Origin: Candidatus Kaiserbacteria bacterium
Lineage (GTDB): Bacteria; Patescibacteriota; Minisyncoccia; Phycocordibacterales; UBA918
Assembly: GCA_016204695.1 (NCBI GenBank)
Contig: JACQKD010000011.1
Location: 1 to 39,011, forward strand
Length of the DNA stretch: 39,011 bases
Direction of reading: 5' to 3'
Shown here: one piece after another, positions 18,776 through 26,410 of the stretch
How positions within the stretch are numbered: the first letter of the stretch is position 1
Layout: every line of letters starts with the position of its first letter
Program-made: the position numbers and the translations under genes
The notes under the pieces: model-generated
The model's database searches: none
What the model was told of the DNA's origin: nothing
The model's input: the letters and a program-made list of their open reading frames with translations, nothing else

Positions 18776-19639
18776 TCAGTGTGCGCCGGTGCGGAGATAG
18801 TCGGCAAACATCCCGATAACTTTTTTAGTGGTTGCGCCGACGAGGCCGTCTGCGATGGTGTTGTCTCCGACTTGCACTACCGGCACGACGTCTTTGAAAC
18901 TTGAAGTGAGAAACGCCTCGTCGGCGCGCAAGAGTTCGTCAAGCGTATACGCTCGTTCGTCTACCGTGAGCCCCGCCGCGCGGGCGAGTTCGATGACGAC
19001 ATTCCTCGTCACTCCTTTGAGGATGTTGTCCGCCGCGGTCACGAGCGTGCCGTCTTTGACCATAAAAAAATTGCTCGTCGCGCACTCAAGCACGTTTCCG
19101 TTCCATGTGTACAGGATTTCAAGCGTGCCCGCCTCTTTCATCGGTTTTTGCAAAAGGGCGGTGGTGATGTAGTTGGTGGTCTTGTACTCGGGGTACTGGC
19201 GCAGGTGCTCATGTACGATGACACGCGCACCATCGGTGTAGTATGTCGGTTCAAGCGGTTTCCATTCTTCAAGAAAAATATAAAAAGTCGGCGTCTCGGG
19301 ATCGAAGTCAATGCCACCGAGCGCTTGCCCGCCGGTGATGATGCATTTCACATTGAGCCGCGGCATCTCTCCGCCGTCCGGCATGCGATCGGATATATTT
19401 TTCTCGACAAGATCAAAAATGATATCTCGGATTTCTTTGTCGGTGTGCGGGATCGTGATGCGCAAAAAGTCGGCGGATTTCTTAAAACGGGCGATATGAT
19501 CTTCCCACCGGAAGATCGTGCTGTTTACGAGAGCCATCGCTTCATAGATGCCGTATCCTCGCAGGAGTCCGATGTCGAGCACGCTGACCTTCGCCTCGTC
19601 TTCGGGGAGGATCCGGCCGTTGAGATAGCAATAACGCAT
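18776..19639 (-). CDS. Class IV aminotransferase (branched-chain / D-amino acid aminotransferase-like)
   Basis: VSVLDIGLLRGYGIYEAM; EILYTWNGNVLECATSNFFMVKDGTLVTAADNILKGVTRNVVIELA. Confidence 0.9.
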   Translation of the reverse strand: MRYCYLNGRILPEDEAKVSVLDIGLLRGYGIYEAMALVNSTIFRWEDHIARFKKSADFLRITIPHTDKEIRDIIFDLVEKNISDRMPDGGEMPRLNVKCIITGGQALGGIDFDPETPTFYIFLEEWKPLEPTYYTDGARVIVHEHLRQYPEYKTTNYITTALLQKPMKEAGTLEILYTWNGNVLECATSNFFMVKDGTLVTAADNILKGVTRNVVIELARAAGLTVDERAYTLDELLRADEAFLTSSFKDVVPVVQVGDNTIADGLVGATTKKVIGMFADYLRTGAH

Positions 19640-19726
19640 CGGACCATGATAACAGAGAGAAAGGAATGCACAACAATCACCTCTTTATCACTCTTTTCGT
19701 GTATATGGGTGGTATACTTGCAGGTA

Positions 19727-19993
19727 ATGCCTTCGGATCGACAAGAAGAAATATTGGCTCTTACGCGGGAAAACAATACACTCCTGAAGAAAATGCATCG
19801 CAATGCCGTGATTGAGATGTGGTTGCGGGTATTGTGGTACGCGCTTATCATCGGCTTGCCATTCCTGCTGTATTTCTATATTCTGGAGCCGTACCTCGGG
19901 ACCATAAAGGATCAGATGGACCAATATGGTGTCGGTGTGGGCGCGTATCCGGGGATCGAGAAACTGGAATCGTTTTTGCGCCGAGGGGAATAA
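19727..19993 (+). CDS. Small single-TM membrane protein (about 88 aa)
   Basis: MPSDRQEEILALTRENNTLLKKMHRNAVIEMWLRVLWYALIIGLPFLLYFYILEPYLGTIKDQMDQYG... Confidence 0.65.
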   Translation: MPSDRQEEILALTRENNTLLKKMHRNAVIEMWLRVLWYALIIGLPFLLYFYILEPYLGTIKDQMDQYGVGVGAYPGIEKLESFLRRGE

Positions 19994-20008
19994 ATTCTTT
20001 TCTTCTCG

Positions 20009-20106
20009 CTTGGGTAAACGAAGTTTGCTTCGACCGCGTTCGGACAAAATGAATGTAAACACTCACTTTGCTCCTCACTTGTCGAAGTAAGCAAATCTTG
20101 CCCAAG
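20009..20106 (+). repeat. Structured repeat family D, copy D1
   Basis: cttgggtaaacgaagtttgcttcgac...gtcgaagtaagcaaatcttgcccaag outer stem. Core tttgcttcgaccgcgttcggacaaaatg..gtaaacactcactttgctcctcacttgtcgaagt matches 36745-36815. Confidence 0.7.
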
Positions 20107-20153
20107 CTTCGCTCAAAGATATAATGCAAGCGAGCTTGCGTTATCCTTCTCAC
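20104..20153 (+). repeat. Hairpin repeat copy F2 upstream of tRNA-Phe
   Basis: caagcttcgctcaaagatataatgcaagcgagcttgcgttatccttctcact; same layout as 18028-18078 with a changed stem. Confidence 0.55.
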
Positions 20154-20155
20154 TC

Positions 20156-20228
20156 GCTTGGGTAGCTCAGTTGGTAGAGCACTTCCCTGAAGAGGAAGGG
20201 GTCGGCGGTTCGAGCCCGCCCCCAAGCA
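20156..20228 (+). tRNA. tRNA-Phe (GAA)
   Basis: gcttggg...cccaagc acceptor; anticodon loop ctgaaga; D-arm gctcagttggtagagc; T-arm ggttcgagccc. Confidence 0.95.
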
Positions 20229-20274
20229 CAGCCGCAAAAAGACCCGTGCGTACGCACGGGTCTTTTTGCGGCTG
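20229..20274. terminator. 46-nt perfect palindrome downstream of tRNA-Phe, probable bidirectional terminator
   Basis: cagccgcaaaaagacccgtgcgtacgcacgggtctttttgcggctg. Confidence 0.8.
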
Positions 20275-20280
20275 GCTCTA

Positions 20281-20328
20281 TGGGGGCGGGCGAGAAGGCC
20301 GGAGGCGGTATACAAGACGAGCGGAACG
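20281..20328 (+). repeat. tRNA-associated element: inverted copy of the tRNA-Phe 3' end plus the same conserved 30-mer as after tRNA-Gly
   Basis: tgggggcgggc (20281-20291) is the reverse complement of gcccgccccca (20214-20224). ccggaggcggtatacaagacgagcggaacg at 20299-20328. Confidence 0.75.
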
Positions 20329-20407
20329 AAGTGGAGCGAGGGCTTGTCGCCGAGGCGTGGTCAAGAGCGCTTATCAGAATGCGAATACTTGGAGCATTAT
20401 GATTAGC

Positions 20408-20536
20408 GACTCGTGACCGAGCCCGCCGAATAAAAACGCGAACAGAATCGTTAGTGACTCGGGCCGAGCCCGCCCGTACTCTCAATGACCACGCACGAAA
20501 AGACTTACGAACTCGTGATCGAGCCCGCCCCCAAGC
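20408..20536 (+). repeat. Array of tRNA-Phe 3'-end-like direct repeats (cgagcccgcc x3, the last with the full cgagcccgcccccaagc)
   Basis: gactcgtgaccgagcccgcc, gactcgggccgagcccgcc, gaactcgtgatcgagcccgcccccaagc. The 17-mer cgagcccgcccccaagc occurs at 20211-20227 and 20520-20536. Confidence 0.7.
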
Positions 20537-20618
20537 CATATTCGCCGACCGGCCAATACTTATGGTAGAGTATCGTTATTGTCATTAACGTACGCACTCG
20601 AACAACCGAGAAAATCAC

Positions 20619-21119
20619 ATGACGGTCACTCATATACTCTGCACAGGGGGTACATTCGATAAGACGTATGGAACTGGTGCAGGTGTAAAAAACTTCTCGT
20701 TCCCGACTGTCTCTGCGGTCGAGGATATTGTTGACCGTCTTGGTATTCAAAATGTTCATGTCTACTACGAATCAGCACGGGCGAAAGATAGTCTTGATAT
20801 GACTGACGAAGATCGGAATTACATCGCCTATTGGTGTGCTGACAAATCACGAGATCATTGTGTGGTAGTACACGGGACTGACACCATGATCGATACGGCA
20901 CGTGTAGTTGCGAAGTACTGTCCGAACAAAGTCGTTACTCTGACGGGTGCTTTGCAGCCAGCGCGGGTACGGGACACCGATGCAGAATTCAACCTTGGCG
21001 GCGCGATCATCGCCACACAAGTCGCTCCGCCAGGTGTGTATATCGTTATGAACGGGGTGGCGTACCAGTGGGACACCTGCAAAAAGAATCCTGTGACAGG
21101 GTATTTCGAGCCGCTGTAG
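20619..21119 (+). CDS. Short asparaginase-like protein (N-terminal domain only)
   Basis: THILCTGGTFDKTY; VVVHGTDTMIDTARVV; VTLTGALQPARVRDTDAEFNLGGAI. 166 aa, about half of a typical L-asparaginase. Confidence 0.78.
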   Translation: MTVTHILCTGGTFDKTYGTGAGVKNFSFPTVSAVEDIVDRLGIQNVHVYYESARAKDSLDMTDEDRNYIAYWCADKSRDHCVVVHGTDTMIDTARVVAKYCPNKVVTLTGALQPARVRDTDAEFNLGGAIIATQVAPPGVYIVMNGVAYQWDTCKKNPVTGYFEPL

Positions 21120-21144
21120 ATGAGGAGGCGTTTTAGGGCTTCCG

Positions 21145-21627
21145 CTACTTCGTCTTCACCTTCAGTCTTGCGCTCCTTGCCTTATCCACTTTTGGTAGGA
21201 TAATCTCAAGCAGGCCGTGTTTTTCTTTGGCCTCCGCTTCGTCTATCAAGATCTCCTCCGGGAGAAGAATGGTGCGTGAGAAGCCGCCCCAGTAGAGCTC
21301 GCGGTGATAGTAGTTTTCGTCAGGTGCCTCGCGGTCTTCTTCCCGTGCGCCCTTGATGGTCACCATGTCTCGGGTGATTGCGATATCGAGGTCGTCCGGA
21401 CTCACGCCGGCGATGAGTGTGCGAATGACGATGCTTTCGGCGGTCTGGTACATGTCGATAGGGAGTTCTCCTTCTTCCTGCACCTCCTCTTGGGCACCTT
21501 GCCACGAGGGATCTCTTTTTTCGTCTGTGGGAGCGTCGACTTCGAAATCGTCTTCCGGCTCGTCCTCATAGGAGCGCATGGACACCGAGCCGGCGAGTCG
21601 CTTAAACAGTGAAGGTTTTTTTATCAT
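21145..21627 (-). CDS. Hsp20/alpha-crystallin family small heat-shock protein
   Basis: ELPIDMYQTAESIVIRTLIAGVSPDDLDIAITRDMVTIKGAREE..YYHRELYWGGFSRTILLPEEI. Confidence 0.92.
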   Translation of the reverse strand: MIKKPSLFKRLAGSVSMRSYEDEPEDDFEVDAPTDEKRDPSWQGAQEEVQEEGELPIDMYQTAESIVIRTLIAGVSPDDLDIAITRDMVTIKGAREEDREAPDENYYHRELYWGGFSRTILLPEEILIDEAEAKEKHGLLEIILPKVDKARSARLKVKTK

Positions 21628-22325
21628 GATGTGAGTGAATTACGTGGTCGCTGTATGCGCTTAACTTTTTCAAAGACAAGGAAAAGCATGATGATGCCGA
21701 ACCAGACGAACATGAAAACGGAGAGCAGTGTTTCTCCATGCGCATTCATTATAGAGAAGTTGAAAAGTGCATGCAATGCGATAGCTATGCACAACCCGAT
21801 CGTCGCGTAGATGACGCGCGCGTATGTGCCTTTGTAAAATGCGAATGCCATCATCGCGCCGACCGTTCCCGATGAAAGGATGTGCAGTAAGGTTGCACCG
21901 ATGAAACGGAAGTGACCCGTCAGTATCGACTCGACGACGTTTCCGGAAGCGAGCGGACTGAAGATAAAGAGCGCATTCTCAAGAGCGGAAAAACCCAGCG
22001 CAATCGCGATCATATAGATGATCGCGTCGATCGGCTCGTCGACCGCTTTGCTCCAGAGTACGACGATGAGGGCGGCGCTGTACTTGAGAATTTCTTCGAT
22101 GATGATCCATGAGAGCATGAGGTCGTCGCCGGAAAAGCGTTCCATGGCGAACTGTTGGAGCGGCAGGACAAGCAAGACCACCGCCATACCCGCGATGAAT
22201 GAAGTCGCGATGAGCGATCGTGGTTCCGGATGGACGCGATCTTCGCGCAGGAGAAACCACAACCAGAAAAGCGCGGGAACCAGCCCGCCGGTGAGCGCGA
22301 GGAATATCATGGTCGGATGCATCAA
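21624..22325 (-). CDS. PrsW-like intramembrane metalloprotease family protein
   Basis: WFLLREDRVHPEP; IIEEILKYSA (EExxK); DEPIDAIIYMIAIALGFSALENALFI. Confidence 0.85.
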   Translation of the reverse strand: MMHPTMIFLALTGGLVPALFWLWFLLREDRVHPEPRSLIATSFIAGMAVVLLVLPLQQFAMERFSGDDLMLSWIIIEEILKYSAALIVVLWSKAVDEPIDAIIYMIAIALGFSALENALFIFSPLASGNVVESILTGHFRFIGATLLHILSSGTVGAMMAFAFYKGTYARVIYATIGLCIAIALHALFNFSIMNAHGETLLSVFMFVWFGIIMLFLVFEKVKRIQRPRNSLTS

Positions 22326-22351
22326 CAGCTATTGTATCAGACGCACAGTGG

Positions 22352-24520
22352 CTATCCGGGAGTAGTTGTGCGTGTAGAGCCGGGCCAACGGGCGGTCATG
22401 AGCATGTCGGCGTCTCGCATTTGTCCGGGCAGATTCTGCCAGATGGTTTCGGTGACAAACGGCATGAAGGGATGAAGGAGCTTGAGCGACGTGACAAGTG
22501 CGACTCCGAGCGTGTATTGTCGGGCGGCTTTTGCGTCTTCGTCCGTTCCGGAGAGGATTGGTTTCGATGCCTCAAGCACGTTGTCGGCGAGCTCGTGCCA
22601 GACGTAGTGATATGCTTTCTCGGCGGCCATATAGAGACGGTATTCTTCGACGTCTTTCGTCACTTCAGCGACGATGGCATCAAGATTTTTCAAAATAGCT
22701 TCGTCTTCGGAGGGGAGCAGAGACGGCTTCTCGAAGGAAGTATTGACGGTATTGCTCAAGATAAAGCGGGCGATATTCCAGAGTTTGTTTGAAAAATGTT
22801 TGTAGCCCTTTATTTTGTCTTCGGAAAGCGGAGTCGATGAACCGGGAGGATTGCCGACCACAAGCGACATACGCAATGCGTCGGCTCCGAATTTGTCGAC
22901 CATGTCGATGGGGGAGACGACATTCCCTTTCGACTTTGACATCTTCTTATTATTTGCGTCGTTTACCATGCCGTGGAAATACACAGTCTTGAACGGTATC
23001 TCTTTGGCAAGGTACAGTCCGAACATGATCATGCGCGGTACCCACTTGAATACGAGATCGGCGCCAGTTTCCATGAGGTCAGTAGGATAGTATGTTTTGA
23101 AATCGGCTCCACTAGGGTATCCGAGTGTCACGAGCGGCCATTGTCCGGAAGAAAACCATGTGTCGAAGGTGTCTGGATCTTGTTCCCAACCCTCTCCCGG
23201 TGAATCGATTGAGGCCACAACATCGTTTCCCTTGAACCATGCGGGGATGCGGATACCCCACACAATCTGTCGTGAGATATTCCAGTCGATGGAATTTTTC
23301 ATCCAGTGGAGCAGGATTTTCTTCTCGTATTCCGGAAGGATGTCAATATGGCCGTCGCGCTCCACGGCGTTTACCACAAGCTTCGTGAGTGGTTCCATTT
23401 TCACAAACCACTGATCTTTCACTTGCGGCTCGATCATTGCCGCGCATTTGTAGCAACGTTTGACGATGTTTTTATAATTTTCGTCTACATGTTCAAGCAA
23501 CCCTTTCGCTTTAAGTTTTTCGACGATTTTCGAGCGAGCGTCGCCGATCTTAATGCTTGCGAATTCGCCTGCAATCGGCAGAAGCTTACCGTCCCAGCCG
23601 ATGATCTGCTCCATGTCGAGCGTGTGGCGCGTCGCTATCTCGAAGTCCACTTGGCTGTGCCATGGCGTGATGGTCATGACGCCGGTGCCGAACCCCGGGT
23701 CGACGGCCTCGTCCTTGATAATGGTCGCCATGATTGGTCCGTTAATCCACTCGACCTCAAGCACATCCCCATGCTTGTACTGCTCGTATCGCTTGTCGTG
23801 CGGATGCATGACGACATACTTATCGCCAAATTTGGTCTCGGGGCGTACCGTTCCGATACTGAATGGCCCATATTTGAAGGTATAAAAGGGCGTGGTTTCT
23901 TCGACGCTTTCCGTTTCGACGTCCGACAGGGAGGTCTGATGTTTGGGACACCAGTTGATGGTGCGCTTGCCGCGATAGACGAGGCCATCTTTGTGCATCT
24001 TGACGAATGTGTCCTGTACTTGTCGCACAATGTCCGGGTCGAGCGTAAACTTTTCGCGCGACCAGTCGCAGGAAGTTCCGAGCCGGCGGATGTCGTCCTC
24101 CATATACTTCTTATTCTCGAGCGTGAATGCGTATATCTCATCGTACAGTTGCTTCGGGTCCATGCCGAAACGCGACCGGCCTTCCTTTTCGAGCTTCTTT
24201 TCATACACTACTTGCGTCTCAAAGCCCGCATGGTCGGCTCCGGGTAAAAAAAGCGCCCGTTTGCCGCGCATGCGCGCAAAACGCGTGGCGATATCCTTGA
24301 GTGTCATGTCAAGGCCATGGCCCGCGTGGAGGCGGCCGTTTGCATTTGGCGGAGGCATAATGATAGTGAATGGCTCCGTCGGGTGGTTGGGAAGCTTGTC
24401 CGGGTCGAAATAACCTGATTTCTCCCACATTGCGTAGATGCCATCTTCGGTTTCTTCCGGTTTGTACGGGGAAAGGAAGATTTCCGGAATGGCGGGGATG
24501 TTCTTTTTCTCCTCTTGCAT
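22352..24520 (-). CDS. valS: Valyl-tRNA synthetase
   Basis: PPPNANGRLHAGHGLD (HIGH variant); KMSKSKGNVVSP (KMSKS); LPGADHAGFETQVVYEK; DTFDTWFSSGQWP. Confidence 0.95.
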   Translation of the reverse strand: MQEEKKNIPAIPEIFLSPYKPEETEDGIYAMWEKSGYFDPDKLPNHPTEPFTIIMPPPNANGRLHAGHGLDMTLKDIATRFARMRGKRALFLPGADHAGFETQVVYEKKLEKEGRSRFGMDPKQLYDEIYAFTLENKKYMEDDIRRLGTSCDWSREKFTLDPDIVRQVQDTFVKMHKDGLVYRGKRTINWCPKHQTSLSDVETESVEETTPFYTFKYGPFSIGTVRPETKFGDKYVVMHPHDKRYEQYKHGDVLEVEWINGPIMATIIKDEAVDPGFGTGVMTITPWHSQVDFEIATRHTLDMEQIIGWDGKLLPIAGEFASIKIGDARSKIVEKLKAKGLLEHVDENYKNIVKRCYKCAAMIEPQVKDQWFVKMEPLTKLVVNAVERDGHIDILPEYEKKILLHWMKNSIDWNISRQIVWGIRIPAWFKGNDVVASIDSPGEGWEQDPDTFDTWFSSGQWPLVTLGYPSGADFKTYYPTDLMETGADLVFKWVPRMIMFGLYLAKEIPFKTVYFHGMVNDANNKKMSKSKGNVVSPIDMVDKFGADALRMSLVVGNPPGSSTPLSEDKIKGYKHFSNKLWNIARFILSNTVNTSFEKPSLLPSEDEAILKNLDAIVAEVTKDVEEYRLYMAAEKAYHYVWHELADNVLEASKPILSGTDEDAKAARQYTLGVALVTSLKLLHPFMPFVTETIWQNLPGQMRDADMLMTARWPGSTRTTTPG

Positions 24521-24562
24521 AGTGTGTGCATGGTAGCATAATCAGAACATCTCTTCACGGCC

Positions 24563-26410
24563 ATGAAGTTTTCCAGAGCGTCGATTGGTGTCATAGGATT
24601 CGCACTGTTTCTCTCGGCGCGGGTTGCGCTGGCCGACACGAGCGGGCCGAATACTCCCGTCTCGGCGGTAAACGACAGTTCGACCGGTGCGGGAACGATA
24701 AGTTGGAGCACGATCACGTCGCCGTTTACGATTGATGGGACGAGTTCCGCGTCGGTGTCACTTGCCAGCACGCGTACCACGAAGTACTTGAAATTCACTG
24801 ATTTCGGCTTTTCGATTCCTGCGAATGCGACAATCGACGGCATTTCCGTGACTCTTACCAGAAGGACTACGGTAGTGGATGTCGTCCGAGATGCCGTCGT
24901 AGCGCTCGTTGGCGACAGCGCGACGACGACTTCGAAAGCCGACACGAGCATATTTTGGCCCATCGCTTTCACATCGAAATCGTACGGAGGGAGCGCTGAC
25001 ACGTGGGGACGCTCATGGACGGCATCGGAAATAAACAGTGCATCGTTCGGCGTGATTGTTTCGGCGGAAAACGCCGATGCGGCTTCATCTCGGACTGTGC
25101 ATATCGACGGCGTGACTGTAACGGTGACGTATACGGTCCCTGTTTCAGATACGACTCCGCCGGTTATCGCCGCACGTGCGGATATTACGGGAGTGGAAGC
25201 GATCTCAAGTGCCGGAGCCGTGGTCACCTATACCGCACCGGATGCGACTGATAATGTGGATGCGACCGCTCCCGCAAGCTGTACGCCCGCGTCCGGCGGA
25301 ACATTTGCGCTTGGGACGACGCAGGTGACCTGTATCAAAACCGATGCGGCCGGCAATGCCGCGACATCGACCGCTTTCGCGGTGACGGTGACGGATACGA
25401 CGGCTCCGACCATTGTACTCAATGGTTCCAGTCCGCAGACGATACTCATCGGGGGCGCCTATACCGAGACCGGTGCAACGGTGACCGATGCGGCGGATCC
25501 CGCTCCTGTGTTGACGATTGACGGCAGTGCGGTAAACACCGGCGCACTTGGTACGTACGCTGTCACCTACAACGCCGTGGATGCAAGCGGTAACCACGCC
25601 GCACAAGTGACGCGCGCCGTGACTGTTGTTGACCAAGAGGCGCCGATTATCACCTTGCGGGGAGCCAATCCGCAGGTGCTCACGGTAGGGGAGCCGTATA
25701 CGGAACTCGGCGCCGATGTTGCCGACAATCATGACGCCGGACTCTCGGCGACCATTGATGCGACTACTGTTGCGACCGGTATCGCCGGTACCTATACGGT
25801 CACCTATGACGCGACCGACTCTTCGGGGAATACTGCGACGCGGGCGACGCGTACCGTACAGGTCGTGCATGATACGACGCCGGAACCGTTCACATTTGTC
25901 GATCAAAACGGAGTCGCATCAGCGAGTGAGATTGAGTCGAACTCGATCGCGGTTCGCGGGATCACTACCGCCGTGCCGGTATCCGTTATCGGGGGAGAGT
26001 ATGCGGTCGGCGGAGGCGCGTACACGTCTGTTACCGGCACGGTTTCAAACGGCGATGCGGTGACGGTGCGGCATGCATCGGGAAGTACGAATAATGCAGC
26101 CGTCGAAACCGTGCTTACCATCGGCGGAGTCAGCGATACGTTTACCAGTATTACATCGGCCGGAGGTGCGTCGGGAGGGGGAGGGGGCACCGCGAACACT
26201 TTCTCCGATGTTTCTTCACCGGAGATGCTCCCGCCGCCTGTTGCCGAACCCGTCCCCTCCGAGGAAGAAACACTGGGTGCGACGGTACCTCCGCCGGTCG
26301 ACCCGCACATTCAGGCCGAGATTACGCTTCGTCACAAGCAAATTCTCGATCTGATGCGGCAGTGGGTTCTTCTGATTCAGGAACAAATACGCGTCCGCGG
26401 TCAATTCTAA
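24563..26410 (+). CDS. Secreted surface protein with HYR and DUF5011-type Ig-like repeats
   Basis: Signal peptide; TAPASCTPASGGTFALGTTQVTCIKTDAAGNAATSTAFAVTVTDTTAP (HYR); PTIVLNGSSPQTILIGGAYTETGATVTD..GTYAVTYNAVDASGN (DUF5011-like, repeated). Confidence 0.85.
   Translation: MKFSRASIGVIGFALFLSARVALADTSGPNTPVSAVNDSSTGAGTISWSTITSPFTIDGTSSASVSLASTRTTKYLKFTDFGFSIPANATIDGISVTLTRRTTVVDVVRDAVVALVGDSATTTSKADTSIFWPIAFTSKSYGGSADTWGRSWTASEINSASFGVIVSAENADAASSRTVHIDGVTVTVTYTVPVSDTTPPVIAARADITGVEAISSAGAVVTYTAPDATDNVDATAPASCTPASGGTFALGTTQVTCIKTDAAGNAATSTAFAVTVTDTTAPTIVLNGSSPQTILIGGAYTETGATVTDAADPAPVLTIDGSAVNTGALGTYAVTYNAVDASGNHAAQVTRAVTVVDQEAPIITLRGANPQVLTVGEPYTELGADVADNHDAGLSATIDATTVATGIAGTYTVTYDATDSSGNTATRATRTVQVVHDTTPEPFTFVDQNGVASASEIESNSIAVRGITTAVPVSVIGGEYAVGGGAYTSVTGTVSNGDAVTVRHASGSTNNAAVETVLTIGGVSDTFTSITSAGGASGGGGGTANTFSDVSSPEMLPPPVAEPVPSEEETLGATVPPPVDPHIQAEITLRHKQILDLMRQWVLLIQEQIRVRGQF

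Noticed and set aside
20408-20536. CRISPR array
   Set aside because: Repeats are short (about 20 nt), imperfect, unevenly spaced and match the tRNA-Phe 3' end; no cas genes in the window.
19848-20539. ORFs antisense to tRNA-Phe (e.g. GAGSNRRPLPLQGSALPTELPKR and ARTADPFLFREVLYQLSYP)
   Set aside because: These peptides are the familiar spurious translation of the complement of a tRNA-Phe gene, not a protein.
22421-24413. Long plus-strand ORFs opposite valS
   Set aside because: Antisense shadow ORFs in GC-rich coding sequence; the valS frame carries all class I synthetase motifs.
24526-25906. Minus-strand ORFs opposite the HYR/DUF5011 gene
   Set aside because: No recognisable motifs and low-complexity composition mirroring the repeated Ig-like coding sequence.
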